A stretch of 64,000 nucleotides of DNA from contig ASRH01000002.1 of the NCBI GenBank assembly GCA_000565255.1, positions 124,001 to 188,000 of the forward strand, written 5' to 3'. Of this stretch, positions 18,743 through 28,758 are shown piece by piece. How positions within the stretch are numbered: position 1 is the stretch's first letter; the number at the start of each line of letters is the position of its first letter. Made by a program: the position numbers and the translations under genes. The notes beneath the pieces are model-generated. The model worked only from the letters and a program-made list of their open reading frames with translations, made no database searches and was not told the DNA's origin. The stretch is from Candidatus Aramenus sulfurataquae (lineage in GTDB: Archaea; Thermoproteota; Thermoprotei_A; Sulfolobales; Sulfolobaceae).

Positions 18743-19782
18743 GGTTAGCCAGGGAGCTAATGGGTTTGGGAGAGGCAATACACGGGGGAGATGTGGAGAG
18801 GAAGATACTCGAAAGGCTTAGCAAGGTATTTACGGACGCAAAGAAGGTGGAGGTAAAGACCAAGTTCTGGGAAATTAGAAGGGAAGAGGTCTACTTGAAC
18901 GGGGAGAGGGTAAGGGGAGCCCTAATGCCCTACACCTCTGGCTGCGTCAAGGGCAAGGTAGGCAAGGAAATAAAGGTAGTCCGGATACCGTCCCATCCCT
19001 TTGAGCTATCTCAGCCAGAGGGTTACGAGGGGCTTGTAATAGTGGACAGCAATCTTAGGAGGATTTCCCTACTAAAGCCTAGTCCAGTAGCATTTTTCGT
19101 GGACAGGGAAGTAGAGGGCTACGTGGAGCTCTGTGGGGAGGCGGAGCTTAGGGAAACGACGTCCTACAACCTAGAGACGACGTTAAAGGAGGGGGAGGAC
19201 TACATCGTTGTGGGAGCACACGTAGACCATTGGCTCACTGGCTTCCACGACAACCTCTTCTCCGTGGAGCTTGCCCTTTCCCTTAGGCCTAGGCTGAGGA
19301 ACCACGGTTTTAAGCTCGTCTTCTTCTCGTCGGAGGAGGGGCCTAAGTGCTGTACTGGTTCGCTTCAGCACCCAAAGGAGGACACTTTTGCCATGATTTC
19401 GTTGGACGCCCTATTCCCTGACAGGGTCGTCTTCTCCTCAACCCCAGACCTCTGGGAGCTCTCGTCGTTCTTCAAGGTCAAGAGGGTGGAGATGCCAACG
19501 CCCTTTTCTGACCACTTCCCTTATGTAATGGAAGGACATCCTGCAATGGTCTTGTACAACGACGATTTAATTCCGCTTTACCACTCTGACGCCGACTTGC
19601 CAGTCGAGGGAGACGAGGAGTACTTCCTAAAGCTAAAGGCGTCATTGGAGAGGGCCATAGAGTTCCTGGACTCAAGGGACAGGGAATATCTCGACAGGAA
19701 GTTCTTCCTCTACTCTGGGCTTAAGGAGAGGAAAGGGGCAATAGTGCCCAAGGGGTTGACTTCAGTCTTTAAAAGGGCGTGA
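18739..19782 (+). CDS. M28-family zinc peptidase-like protein
   Basis: The 347-residue protein carries the ordered metal ligands of M28 aminopeptidases: GAHVDHW (His and Asp), GFHDNLFS (bridging Asp), FFSSEEGPK (catalytic Glu-Glu), MISLDAL (Asp), and a late His in LYHSDADLP. No signal peptide is present, so it acts in the cytoplasm. The first 150 residues form a non-standard N-terminal domain. The GTG 18739 start overlaps the TPR gene stop by 4 nt. Peptide substrate and partner are unknown. Confidence 0.75.
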   Translation: MRLARELMGLGEAIHGGDVERKILERLSKVFTDAKKVEVKTKFWEIRREEVYLNGERVRGALMPYTSGCVKGKVGKEIKVVRIPSHPFELSQPEGYEGLVIVDSNLRRISLLKPSPVAFFVDREVEGYVELCGEAELRETTSYNLETTLKEGEDYIVVGAHVDHWLTGFHDNLFSVELALSLRPRLRNHGFKLVFFSSEEGPKCCTGSLQHPKEDTFAMISLDALFPDRVVFSSTPDLWELSSFFKVKRVEMPTPFSDHFPYVMEGHPAMVLYNDDLIPLYHSDADLPVEGDEEYFLKLKASLERAIEFLDSRDREYLDRKFFLYSGLKERKGAIVPKGLTSVFKRA

Positions 19783-19827
19783 AGAGAGGGACATGGAAAA
19801 AACTAAAGGGGCGAGGAGGAAGCAGGA

Positions 19828-20229
19828 GTGATAGAGTTCGTGGTCTCCAGGGAAATAGACGACCCTGAAAAAGTGTGGAAGGTAGCTAGCGACGTCTACT
19901 CAATACCCGAGTTCTGGAAAGGAGTCTCGAAGCTCGAAGTGAGGAGAGTAGGCGACCACTACGAAGGGAAGGTGAGGTTTGCCTTCCCCTCTACCTCTGA
20001 GGTGAGGATAACAGTAAACGACAGTAACAAGGTGCTGAGGATAGAGTTCTTGAGGGGAATAATTGTCGGGTTTAACGAGGTGAGGGTGACCGAAAGGGAA
20101 ATAATATCCCATTGGAAGGTCAAGACTTCGTCTTTGATTAGGTTCTTGGATAAGAGGAACTACCAGCACTTCAAACTTGGCGCGGAACACGCTCTAGAGA
20201 GGATAGCGAAAAGGGCCAAGGAAAGTTAA
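19828..20229 (+). CDS. SRPBCC (START-like) superfamily protein, 133 aa
   Basis: The length and pattern fit a single helix-grip SRPBCC domain: an N-terminal strand [17 protein letters not shown], the helix SIPEFWKGV, a series of amphipathic beta strands and a long C-terminal helix [17 protein letters not shown]. These proteins bind hydrophobic ligands or act as cyclase/dehydrase-like enzymes. No catalytic residues can be assigned. The start is GTG 19828, preceded by a GGAGG-rich stretch. It may be the last gene of the TPR/M28 group. Confidence 0.65.
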   Translation: MIEFVVSREIDDPEKVWKVASDVYSIPEFWKGVSKLEVRRVGDHYEGKVRFAFPSTSEVRITVNDSNKVLRIEFLRGIIVGFNEVRVTEREIISHWKVKTSSLIRFLDKRNYQHFKLGAEHALERIAKRAKES

Positions 20230-20261
20230 GAGTTTTAACGTCTTGCGGAGATCTAATATCT

Positions 20262-22640
20262 ATGTCTGACTACGAAAAGGAGTCCATTGAAGAAGTACTC
20301 AGAGAGCTGGATACGTCGCCAGAGGGCCTCAGCGAAGAGGAGGCAAAGAAGAGGCTGGAGAAGTACGGCTTTAACGAGGTCAAGGAGAAAAAGGTAAATC
20401 CCGTCGTTAAGTTCTTGAAGAAGTTCTGGGCCCCAGTGCCGTGGATGCTCGAGGTAACTATAGTGTTGACCTACGTCTTGGGGAAGTACTTAGACATGTA
20501 CATAATAGCCTTCCTCTTGGTATTCAACTCGGTGGTTTCCTTTGTCCAAGAGCATAGGGCAGAGAACGCAGTGGAGTTGCTGAGGCAAAAGCTCAGCGTT
20601 CAAGCCAAGGTATTGAGGAATGGTAAGTGGAAGCTTATCCCAGCAAAGTTCCTAGTGCCAGGGGACGTAGTACACATAAGGCTTGGCGACATAGTGCCAG
20701 CTGACGTCAAGATATTGGAGGGCGAGGTCTCCGTAGATCAGTCTGCCCTCACGGGGGAGTCCCTTCCCGTGGCTAAGGACAAGGGAGACGTGGCCTACTC
20801 TGGGTCGATAGTGAGAAGGGGAGAGGCAAATGGCGTAGTTATAGCTACTGGGGCTAAGACCTACTTCGGCAAGACAACTGAGCTAGTGGAAAAGGCCAGG
20901 GCAGAGTCTCACTTGGAGAAGCTAATACTCAATATAGTAAAGTACCTAATTGCCATAGACGTGGCCTTGGTACTGGCGTTAACAGCGTACTCCCTCATCT
21001 CAGGGGTAAGTTTGTCTGACGTTTTACCTTTTTCCCTAATAGTGTTAATAGCCTCCGTTCCAGTAGCCCTCCCCGCGACCTTTACCATAGCGATGGCCCT
21101 TGGAGCCTTGGAGATGTCAAAGAAGGGGATTCTAGTCACTAGGCTTACCGCCTCTGAGGATGCCGCTTCCATGGACGTGCTTAACTTGGACAAAACTGGC
21201 ACGATAACTGAGAACAGGCTTAGGGTTGGAGACCCAGTCCCCTGGGAGGGCTTTGATAAGGACGACGTGGTCAAGTACGCCTATATGGCCTCCGATGAGG
21301 CTAGCCAGGACCCAATAGACAACGCCGTAATATCGTGCTTGAGGGAGAACAACGTGAAGGTTGAGAGTTACGAAAGGGTAGACTTTAAGCCCTTTGACCC
21401 TTCCACCAAGAGGACTGAGGCAGTAGTGGAAATAGAGGGGAAAAAGATTAGGGTGACTAAGGGGGCACCCCAGGTAATAGCCCAACTGGCGAACGTAAAG
21501 GACGAGAGGTACTTCAAGGTCTTGGAGGACTTGGCTTCCAGGGGGTTTAGGACGATCTCAGTGGCAGTAGGGGAGGAAGGGGGAGAGCTGAAGCTCGTTG
21601 GAATCCTTCCGCTCTACGACAGGCCGAGGAAGGACAGTAAGCAGTTCATAGAGGAGATCAAGGGCTTAGGCGTGAAGCCCAAGATGATCACAGGGGACAA
21701 CAAGCTCATAGCAAGGGAAATAGCGAAGGAGGTAGGGATAGGGGAAAGTATATGTGACATAAGGGAAATAAAGACATTGAGAGAGGAGGAACAGGTCAAA
21801 AAGATAGAAGAGTGCGACGTCTTTGCAGAGGTGTACCCAGAGGACAAGTACCTAATAGTCAAGAGCCTTCAGAAGGCAGGCCATATAGTAGGCATGACAG
21901 GGGACGGGGTAAACGACGCTCCTGCGCTAAAGCAGGCTGAAGTAGGGATAGCAGTGTACAACGCTACTGACGTGGCTAAGGCCTCTGCTAGTATGGTGTT
22001 GACCCACGAGGGGCTCACCGACATAGTGGAGGCTATCAAGTCCGGGAGGAAAATTTACCAAAGGATGCTGACTTACACCTTGAATAAAATCATCAAGACC
22101 CTCCAAGTTGTCTTGTTCCTCACCCTGTCCTTCTTCGTAGTTAGGTTCTTCGTCACAACGCCCTTTGACGTCATACTCTTGCTCTTCTTGAACGACTTCG
22201 TCACCATGTCCATTGCTACAGACAACGTTAGGTACTCCAAGTACCCGGAGAGGTGGGACGTCAGGAAACTCATTTCCGCGTCCCTCATTTTGGCGTTCCT
22301 GGTGGTGATCGAGTCCTTCTTTACGCTGTGGGTAGCGTTGGTACAAGGCATCCATGTGGACGAGATCCACACGTTTGTGTTCGACCTGCTAGTCTTCAGC
22401 GGGCAACTCACTGTCTACGTGGTGAGGGAGAGGAGGAGCATGTGGTCTTCTAAGCCAAGCAACTTCCTAATGTTGTCTAGCATCGCAGACATTATCTTTA
22501 CCGTCCTTATCTCTTGGCTGGGCATTTTGGTCACTCCACTGCCTTTGCTCTACGTGTTAGAGGTATTGGGAATCTCGTTTGCTTTTGCAGCGGGAATAGA
22601 CCTAGTGAAAAACGTATCGTTCAGAACGGTGGGAATATGA
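20262..22640 (+). CDS. P-type H+-ATPase (plasma-membrane P3A type)
   Basis: The 792-residue pump has the dephosphorylation motif LTGES (164-167), the phosphorylated aspartate in [10 protein letters not shown] (D310), the nucleotide-binding KGAPQ, and the hinge [14 protein letters not shown] (545-556). About ten transmembrane helices are visible, four before and six after the catalytic domains. The membrane aspartate in [11 protein letters not shown] aligns with the proton-carrying region of fungal and plant H+-ATPases. In an acidophile it probably exports protons to protect the cytoplasm. ATG 20262 has a TATA-like TTTTAA about 27 bp upstream. It is monocistronic. Confidence 0.92.
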   Translation: MSDYEKESIEEVLRELDTSPEGLSEEEAKKRLEKYGFNEVKEKKVNPVVKFLKKFWAPVPWMLEVTIVLTYVLGKYLDMYIIAFLLVFNSVVSFVQEHRAENAVELLRQKLSVQAKVLRNGKWKLIPAKFLVPGDVVHIRLGDIVPADVKILEGEVSVDQSALTGESLPVAKDKGDVAYSGSIVRRGEANGVVIATGAKTYFGKTTELVEKARAESHLEKLILNIVKYLIAIDVALVLALTAYSLISGVSLSDVLPFSLIVLIASVPVALPATFTIAMALGALEMSKKGILVTRLTASEDAASMDVLNLDKTGTITENRLRVGDPVPWEGFDKDDVVKYAYMASDEASQDPIDNAVISCLRENNVKVESYERVDFKPFDPSTKRTEAVVEIEGKKIRVTKGAPQVIAQLANVKDERYFKVLEDLASRGFRTISVAVGEEGGELKLVGILPLYDRPRKDSKQFIEEIKGLGVKPKMITGDNKLIAREIAKEVGIGESICDIREIKTLREEEQVKKIEECDVFAEVYPEDKYLIVKSLQKAGHIVGMTGDGVNDAPALKQAEVGIAVYNATDVAKASASMVLTHEGLTDIVEAIKSGRKIYQRMLTYTLNKIIKTLQVVLFLTLSFFVVRFFVTTPFDVILLLFLNDFVTMSIATDNVRYSKYPERWDVRKLISASLILAFLVVIESFFTLWVALVQGIHVDEIHTFVFDLLVFSGQLTVYVVRERRSMWSSKPSNFLMLSSIADIIFTVLISWLGILVTPLPLLYVLEVLGISFAFAAGIDLVKNVSFRTVGI

Positions 22641-22686
22641 AGTAACCTTTTAAGTATGGTTTCACACCCCCATCTCAACAAAGCTT

Positions 22687-23919
22687 ATGAGACCCTATCT
22701 CCTGCTCGTTTCCTTGGCGCTACTTGCCTTAGGGATCGCGTTCTCTCTTTTTTCGATACAAACCTCCCCCTTTTCCGTTGTTGGCTACGGTAACTCGAGC
22801 GTAGCTACGCCACCGTCTGGATGGGAGTATCAGTACTGGGCAGGTCTGAGCAAGGGGTATCCTAACTCGACTGTTATTACGAGCAAAGGCGTAACGCAGT
22901 TCCAAGGGGTCCACCCGCTCAAGCTAAACGACACAGAACTGTACATCTATGTGGTGAGAGGATACGTGCAGCCGCTCGCCTACTTGTCTGTGCCATCTAT
23001 CTTCCTGATCTTTCTGGGGACCGCCTTGGGTTTCAGGGGTACCATACTGCTGATCCAAGAAAGGGAGCTTGGAGAGCTCTCCAGGGGCAATGCAGTGAGC
23101 AGTTCAATTTACAAGTACGCGTTAAAGAGGTTCTCAAGTTTAGTCATTTCCTTGATCGTAGTGGTTGCAGTTGTTGCGCTCTTGGAGACCGTCAAAGAGT
23201 TCACTCCCTTTAGCGAACTCCTTAGCCTCTTAACGTTTAACATGGGCCTTAGCAAACAAGGCCTTAGCGTCGACTCCTTGATCCTCACCTCCCTTTCCTA
23301 CTCGAGTTTTCTTACCGGAATATCCTTCTCCCCAACGGTTTACATTTCCTCCTTCTTGGTAATGTACGCCATTAGAAAGAAGGGGTTCGCAATGAGTTTG
23401 ATACAAAAGTGGAAGTACATCGGTAATGCCTTAGCCTCGTGGGTCATAGGCATAGCTCTGCTTTACACATTCCACTATTACTTCCCCGTCTTCCCAGTGG
23501 GCTCGCCCAATGGCTACCTATTATCGTATCTAGTTTTACCAGCTGTGTCTCTCTTCTTCCCGTACATAGGCATCTTCGCCAACAGGGTTGTGTACACTGT
23601 CCTCTCAACCCCTCCCCTGGTCACTAAGGCCAAGGGCTTAAGTGAGGACATAGTGATGTACCGCCACGTCCTCGGAAACCTCATGGTAGCCACGCTCTCC
23701 TCCATATCCTCTGCCCTAGTCGAGATGTTGGTGGCTGAGTTCCTTATAGAGGCCATATTCTCGTGGCCAGGGCTAGGTTACCTGTTGGGGAGAAGCGTCG
23801 ACGCCGGAGACATTAGGGTGGTGGAAGGAGTCCTGTTAATCTACTCCACAATAGTTTTGGTCTCCAACTTCCTCGCAGACCTAGTTTACGGGATAGCCGA
23901 TCCCAGGGTGAGAAGATAA
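22687..23919 (+). CDS. Opp/Dpp-type ABC transporter permease (DppB-like)
   Basis: This 410-residue inner-membrane permease has an N-terminal helix, a periplasmic (pseudo-periplasmic) loop at about 25-95 and five further helices. The EAA loop region near the C-terminus (FLIEAIFSWPGLGYLLGRSV) and the closing FLADLVYGIADPRVR are hallmarks of the DppB/OppB family. It is the first gene of a four-gene ABC operon. ATG 23919 of the next gene overlaps its stop (TAATG). No substrate-binding protein is encoded next to it. Confidence 0.85.
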   Translation: MRPYLLLVSLALLALGIAFSLFSIQTSPFSVVGYGNSSVATPPSGWEYQYWAGLSKGYPNSTVITSKGVTQFQGVHPLKLNDTELYIYVVRGYVQPLAYLSVPSIFLIFLGTALGFRGTILLIQERELGELSRGNAVSSSIYKYALKRFSSLVISLIVVVAVVALLETVKEFTPFSELLSLLTFNMGLSKQGLSVDSLILTSLSYSSFLTGISFSPTVYISSFLVMYAIRKKGFAMSLIQKWKYIGNALASWVIGIALLYTFHYYFPVFPVGSPNGYLLSYLVLPAVSLFFPYIGIFANRVVYTVLSTPPLVTKAKGLSEDIVMYRHVLGNLMVATLSSISSALVEMLVAEFLIEAIFSWPGLGYLLGRSVDAGDIRVVEGVLLIYSTIVLVSNFLADLVYGIADPRVRR

Positions 23920-24683
23920 TGAAGCTCAGCCTAGTAGCTTTCTTGGCTGTGGTAGCGTTGTCCCTTTTCTTGTCCTTCTACAACTTACCCTATGGCCCAC
24001 CTCTTACTCCCCCAAGTCCTCAGTTCCCCCTAGGCACTTACGTCAACGGAAAGAATATGATAAACGTAAACGCAGTTGCCGTGCTGAACACTCTAATCTT
24101 CGGAGGGATGGTTGGGGTAATAGAGGTTTCTGCTGCGTTGGCCTACGGTTTTGTCTCTGCTACTAGTGGGAGGAGAAGGACGGTAATGGTGAGGTTCTTG
24201 GACGCATTTAACTCCATTCCAAGACTGCCCTTCCTCTTCGCTCTGGCGTTATTTTACGGCTCTCCCGAGGGCGCTTTCCTTAGGTCCAACTTCTTCTTGA
24301 CTGCCCTAATAGTAGCGTTGACTGGCTGGTTCAACTACGCTAGGCAAGTAAGCGAGAAGTTGTACTTCTCCTATTCCCCGCTTTTGACGAAAATACCCGG
24401 AGGAGTGTCCCTCTACCTCCTTATATTCCAATACCTTCCCACGCTCAAGGGAATGGGCGTCAAGTTCTTCCTCCCGGCAGTAATCGACGGTATATCCACC
24501 TACACTGCCATGGGAGTTATTGCAGGAGTAGGAGACCCGAACTTCCCCACTCTCACTACCCTGTTAAACGCCTCTAGGCTTTTCACTTACTGGTGGCTTT
24601 TCTTGGTACCGGCGCTCTTTAGGGCAATCGTGATAGTACTTCTCTACGTTATCTCTGACGAGGTGAGCAAAAGGTATGCTTGA
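23919..24683 (+). CDS. Opp/Dpp-type ABC transporter permease (DppC-like)
   Basis: This second permease of the operon has 254 residues and about six helices. It starts with a signal-anchor helix (residues 5-22) and a short outer loop. The DppC-like EAA region is weakly preserved around FNYARQVSEKLYFSYSPLLTKIPGG. It is shorter than typical DppC (about 280-300 aa). It overlaps the downstream ATPase-like gene by 8 bp. Co-translation with the DppB-like gene implies a heterodimeric membrane channel. Confidence 0.78.
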   Translation: MKLSLVAFLAVVALSLFLSFYNLPYGPPLTPPSPQFPLGTYVNGKNMINVNAVAVLNTLIFGGMVGVIEVSAALAYGFVSATSGRRRTVMVRFLDAFNSIPRLPFLFALALFYGSPEGAFLRSNFFLTALIVALTGWFNYARQVSEKLYFSYSPLLTKIPGGVSLYLLIFQYLPTLKGMGVKFFLPAVIDGISTYTAMGVIAGVGDPNFPTLTTLLNASRLFTYWWLFLVPALFRAIVIVLLYVISDEVSKRYA

Positions 24684-25530
24684 GTATTCCTGCGTTACCA
24701 CTGATAGGTTGAGGTGTTTCAGCCTAAAGCTCTCCAAGGGAGCTAGGGTCGGGGTCCTGGGCCAAAGGGACAGCGGCAAGGAAGACGTAATAAACGTGGC
24801 GTTGGGTTTAAAGAAGGCGGTCTCCGGGGACGTGTTTCTGGACGGACAGAGCGTCTTATCCTTAAGCGAAGTCGAAATGAATGAGGTGAGGTGGGCGAGG
24901 ATTTCTGCGGTCTTCTACGATCCATATGCCATGTTTAACCCAATATACGACGTGGCCTCACACTTTGCTGAGATAGTAGTCTCCCATGGGCTCGGCGACT
25001 ACCACGTGGCAGTGGAGTTGGCAAAGGAGTTCTTACGCATTCTAGGAGGAAAAGAGGAACTCCTCTATAAGTATCCCTCGGATCTCACGCCCTTAGAGGC
25101 GAAGAAAGTGTCGATAGCCATGGCCTCCTTTTTGGAACCAGACTACATACTTCTCGACGACATAGAGTACAAGCTAAACGACAACGGCAGGGCATCGATA
25201 CTGAACGCCTTGATAAACTTGATGGGGACTATTAGCTCTGGTTTCCTTATCTTAGACAATGACCCTGCTGTTTTGTCTAGGCTGTCCAATTACTTCCTAG
25301 TCGTGTACAGGGGGGAGGTAGTAGAGGAGGGGGAAGAAGTCGTGTTTCAGCCCTACCACCCTTATACCATGGATCTGCTGAGCGGTAACTTGGGGGAGAG
25401 GAACTTGGACGGGAAGGGGTGCAGGTACAGCGAGAACTGCAAGTTCTCTAGCTTCAAGTGCAAAGAGAGGGAACCTAAGTTCACCTCAGTTGGGAAGAGC
25501 AACGTAAAGTGTTTCATGTACCCGTGGTGA
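24676..25530 (+). CDS. DppD-like ABC ATPase with degenerate catalytic motifs
   Basis: The position and C-terminal Cys-rich tail (GCRYSENCKF, later KCFMYPW) identify an oligopeptide-type ABC ATPase, but the key motifs are altered. Walker A reads GQRDSGKED, so the Ser/Thr after the lysine is Glu. The signature LSGGQ is replaced by LTPLEAKK. Walker B is YILLDDIEY with Asp in place of the catalytic Glu. The switch His is missing (LDNDPAV). Binding of nucleotide may persist, but hydrolysis looks unlikely. There are no frameshifts, so the gene is maintained. Overlap with the permease gene shows it belongs to the operon. Confidence 0.8.
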   Translation: MLEYSCVTTDRLRCFSLKLSKGARVGVLGQRDSGKEDVINVALGLKKAVSGDVFLDGQSVLSLSEVEMNEVRWARISAVFYDPYAMFNPIYDVASHFAEIVVSHGLGDYHVAVELAKEFLRILGGKEELLYKYPSDLTPLEAKKVSIAMASFLEPDYILLDDIEYKLNDNGRASILNALINLMGTISSGFLILDNDPAVLSRLSNYFLVVYRGEVVEEGEEVVFQPYHPYTMDLLSGNLGERNLDGKGCRYSENCKFSSFKCKEREPKFTSVGKSNVKCFMYPW

Positions 25531-25532
25531 CC

Positions 25533-26345
25533 ATGATAGTCGTAGAGAACTTGAGTTCAAAGAAACTCCACGACGTGTCCATGGTAATTGAGGGAATAAC
25601 TTGTGTATTGGGTGACTGGGATAAGGACAAGGAACAGCTCGTCAGTGCCCTCTTGGGGAAGACGAAATTTGAAGGCAAGGTATTTAAGTACCCCGAGGGT
25701 ACGTTGAGGAGAGAACAAGTAAGGGTCATACCAAGGGAAATGGAAAGGATAAACGTAAAGGCGAGCCAGTTCCTCAAGTACTTGGCAAGGAAGTACGGGG
25801 GAAACTGCGAGGCGATAATGAGCTTCCTGCAGATAGAGGACAAAAAGATGACCGAGATGGGAGACCTAGAGCTGTTTAAGGTCTACTTGGCGCAAGCGTT
25901 CATGGGAAAAGTAAGCTTAATAATCTCAGAGGATTTCCTAGAGCTCTTTGAGGAGCAGGCTAAGGTTAAAGCAATCAAATACCTTGTCAAGACGGCCAAC
26001 CTTGTCAAGTCCTCGCTCTTGCTCTTCACAAGTTCCGCGGAGTACTTGGACTTCTGCAATAGGACTTACGTTATCTACGGAGGTAGGGTGCTGGAGGAGG
26101 GTAAAAGGGAACTCTTCCACCCCTATGCCGTCACTTTGAGGAACTCCGCAATATCCTTAGGCAAGCCGATGGAGAGGCTGGAGGTCATAGAGATAGGCAA
26201 GCCAAGTGAGAGGGGATGTCCATTTCACGAGTACTGCTACGCAACTAAGAACAACAAAGAGCTCTTTAAGAAATGCTTAATGCATATGCCCCCCATGTTC
26301 GCCAAGGATGGGAATAAGGTAGCGTGCTGGCTCTACGAAGGCTAA
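25533..26345 (+). CDS. DppF-like ABC ATPase homologue lacking Walker A
   Basis: This is the fourth operon gene. Its C-terminus keeps the OppD/F-type cysteine block (GCPFHEYCY, KKCLMHMPP, ACWLYEG) and the preceding VIYGGRVLEEG, which show its origin. Walker A is gone (GDWDKDKEQ), no ABC signature is visible, Walker B is SLIISEDF without the Asp-Glu pair, and there is no switch His. The protein is therefore very probably not an ATPase. ATG 25533 is preferred to GTG 25509 because it follows the upstream stop directly. That gives 270 aa. Both NBD-like subunits being degenerate suggests a non-canonical role or an ATPase supplied elsewhere. Confidence 0.7.
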   Translation: MIVVENLSSKKLHDVSMVIEGITCVLGDWDKDKEQLVSALLGKTKFEGKVFKYPEGTLRREQVRVIPREMERINVKASQFLKYLARKYGGNCEAIMSFLQIEDKKMTEMGDLELFKVYLAQAFMGKVSLIISEDFLELFEEQAKVKAIKYLVKTANLVKSSLLLFTSSAEYLDFCNRTYVIYGGRVLEEGKRELFHPYAVTLRNSAISLGKPMERLEVIEIGKPSERGCPFHEYCYATKNNKELFKKCLMHMPPMFAKDGNKVACWLYEG

Positions 26346-26385
26346 CACGAGGGCTAACAATTATAAACCGACTGCATTCAGGATT

Positions 26386-26712
26386 ATGAAGGTAGTCGTT
26401 CAAGTTTCAGATTACAATTCGTTAACCAAGGCAATTAGGCCAGTCAATAACTTGAGGAACTAGATGCCAGAAGCCCAAATTGAGGTGGTTTTTCACCAGG
26501 ACGCGATAAAGGGCTTGACAAAGGACAGCGAGTACAAGGACGCGATACGAGAGCTCCTCAGCAAGGGAATAGGTGTAATGGCGTGCAGGAACAGTATGAA
26601 CGCCTTTAGTCTAAAGGAGGAGGATCTACTGGGAAACGTCAAGGTGGTTAAATCTGGAGTAGCTGAGATAGTGAGGAAGCAAGCCGAGGGATGGATCTAC
26701 CTAAGGTTATAA
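26386..26712 (+). pseudogene. DsrE-like protein gene interrupted by an in-frame amber codon
   Basis: A continuous coding frame from ATG 26386 gives MKVVVQVSDYNSLTKAI and then PVNNLRN, then TAG (26461-26463), then at once ATG (26464) and a frame of 82 residues continuing PEAQIEVVFHQDAIKGL to the end. Together they make one small DsrE/DsrF-fold domain of about 108 aa, a family that handles sulfur carriers. A TATA box (TTATAAAC, 26361-26368) lies about 22 bp upstream of the first ATG. A Glu codon mutated to TAG is the simplest explanation. Readthrough or TAG-ATG reinitiation is the alternative. The 3' end overlaps the helicase gene by 22 bp. Confidence 0.6.
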
Positions 26713-28697
26713 AAAAGCCCTCACCTAATAATCTTGAGTTGAACGACTTCCAGCAGAAGTTCTTGGAGGCTTATAACTCAAACCCCATGAAGAACTACCT
26801 GCTTTCTGCACCTACGGGCTCCGGCAAGACCTATCTCGCCAAGTACGTCCTAGAGAATAGGGAGAGGATAGCGGTATACGTCTCCCCATTGAAGGCGCTA
26901 GCCAAGGAGGTGTACGAGGAGGTAAAGGAAAAGAGGAAGGCGAAGTACGTGGACTCGGAAGTCTACGAGGACGACCTGGGCAAGTTCAACGCAGACGTCC
27001 TCCTCTCTACTTATGAGAAGTTTGACAGCGCCATTAGGCACCAGTACAAGTGGCTGAAGGAAGTCAGCGTAGTGCTCATAGACGAAGTCCACAACGTGGA
27101 AAGTGATAGGGGCATGGCCATAGAGAACATAGTCCTCTGGGCCAAGAACAACGACGTCCCCTTGATTTCCCTAAGCGCGACCTTGCCCAACCTCGAGGAG
27201 TATAGGAAGTGGTTAAACGCCGAAGTCATCTCCCAGGATAAGAGGGCTGTCCCTCTCCACGAGTGCGTTGCCTACCCCTTTGTGTTGAGGTGCTACGATA
27301 ACGACTTCAACCTACCGCTGAACTCCTTCGCTCACGTCAGGAACGCAAAGCTACAAGTTCTCCTCTCTGTAATGGAGTACATCAAGAACCTGGGTAAAAA
27401 CGCCCTCATATTCGTTAGGAGTAGGAAGTCCACGGAGGCATTGAGGGACACCTTGCTCAAGTTCGGCTTCAAGGTCGAGAGGTACCACAGCGGTTTACCC
27501 CCAGAGGAGAAGAAAAGGATCATAGATGCCTTAAAGAACGGGGACGTCAACTTCTTGGTCACTACGACGGCGTTGGGTCAAGGCGTGAACTTGCCTGTTT
27601 TCGCTACGGTCTTTTACGACATCTACTTGCCCAGCACCGGCGAGAAGGGAGAGTTCAAGGGCTGGAGGGAGCTAGACCTAATGGAGTTCAAGCAGATAGC
27701 AGGCAGGGCAGGGAGGCCAAAATACGATAAGGAGGGTATGGCCATAATCGTGGCCAGTTCCATTAGGGAGGCTGATGAGATGAGGAGTAAGTTCTTCTCC
27801 AACTCTTACCAGACCAAGTTGACATCCTATAAGGTGGAGAACTTGTCCATAGGCGTAATCTCTTGGGCAGAGGGGATTGAAGAGAAGGAGTTCTCAGAGC
27901 TAATTAAGGGTTCTTTGAAGTTCAAGGGAATAAGGGAAGAGGAAGTGGCACAAGTTTTGGAAAGGGTAACTAACCTAAACTTGGTGAAGAGAGACAGTGG
28001 GCTATACTTGACCTCCCTCGGGAGGGCGGTGTCGTGGAGCTACATAGACGTCGACTCCCTAGCCTCTTTCCCGATCTCCCAGGAGTCCTTCGACGTGCTT
28101 GACGCAGTAGCAAACTCCAGCGCAGTGGTGCAGAGCTTGAGGGGATGCAAGGAGGGGAAGGAGCTGCTGAGGAGGTGGATTCAGGGGGAGTCCATTTCTG
28201 ACCTCTGCAGGGGGCTCTCCGCTAAGGACATTAACGAGGTAATAGACAACGCCAGGTGGATTTCCTTCGCCCTTTACAGGGTATTGAAGGCCTTGGGCAA
28301 GGACTACGAGAAGGCATACAAGGTCTACGTGCAGATGAAGTACGGTGTGCCCATGGAGGTGGTTAAGCTGGCCCAGTTGGGGCTGGACAGGGAGACAGCC
28401 TTGAAGTTAAAGGACGTTGCAAAGGACGACCTAGACCTTTGCGTCAAGGCAGGACTGCCTCAGATTAAGCAAGTACTGAAGGAGAGGGGCTACACTGCAG
28501 AGGGACTGTGCAGGAAGTACTACTCCACCTATCCTGAAGTGTTCGACATGATGAGGGCCCTCGAAAAGTTCTACGGGAAGGAATTCGAGTTTAAGGAGCT
28601 CGCTAGCAGGTATGGAAAGGACGTTTTCTATGAGCTCGTTAAAAAGGGCTACATAGCTAAAGCAGGCAGTGGGAAATACGTGGTCAACTTCCCCTAG
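26691..28697 (+). CDS. Ski2-like superfamily 2 helicase
   Basis: The 668-residue helicase shows motif I APTGSGKT, Ia SPLKALA, II DEVHN, III SLSATLP, IV IFVRSRKS, V TTTALGQGVNLP and VI QIAGRAGRP. These are followed by a winged-helix and helical C-terminal region. Motifs place it in the Ski2/Hel308 group. It lacks the terminal HhH of Hel308 and is distinct from the Hel308 gene at 35.6 kb. Archaeal Ski2-like helicases act on branched DNA or structured RNA. Which applies here is open. ATG 26691 overlaps the preceding DsrE-like gene. Confidence 0.88.
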   Translation: MDLPKVIKKPSPNNLELNDFQQKFLEAYNSNPMKNYLLSAPTGSGKTYLAKYVLENRERIAVYVSPLKALAKEVYEEVKEKRKAKYVDSEVYEDDLGKFNADVLLSTYEKFDSAIRHQYKWLKEVSVVLIDEVHNVESDRGMAIENIVLWAKNNDVPLISLSATLPNLEEYRKWLNAEVISQDKRAVPLHECVAYPFVLRCYDNDFNLPLNSFAHVRNAKLQVLLSVMEYIKNLGKNALIFVRSRKSTEALRDTLLKFGFKVERYHSGLPPEEKKRIIDALKNGDVNFLVTTTALGQGVNLPVFATVFYDIYLPSTGEKGEFKGWRELDLMEFKQIAGRAGRPKYDKEGMAIIVASSIREADEMRSKFFSNSYQTKLTSYKVENLSIGVISWAEGIEEKEFSELIKGSLKFKGIREEEVAQVLERVTNLNLVKRDSGLYLTSLGRAVSWSYIDVDSLASFPISQESFDVLDAVANSSAVVQSLRGCKEGKELLRRWIQGESISDLCRGLSAKDINEVIDNARWISFALYRVLKALGKDYEKAYKVYVQMKYGVPMEVVKLAQLGLDRETALKLKDVAKDDLDLCVKAGLPQIKQVLKERGYTAEGLCRKYYSTYPEVFDMMRALEKFYGKEFEFKELASRYGKDVFYELVKKGYIAKAGSGKYVVNFP

Positions 28698-28758
28698 TTG
28701 CGAGTTGCAGATAAACGCTAATATAAGCCCATTTATTCGTTTTTACCGTTAACGAGAA

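Noticed and set aside
22687-26345. ABC operon genes as pseudogenes
   Set aside because: No frameshifts or stops are present and the genes overlap in phase. Only catalytic motifs are lost, so a maintained but altered function is more likely.
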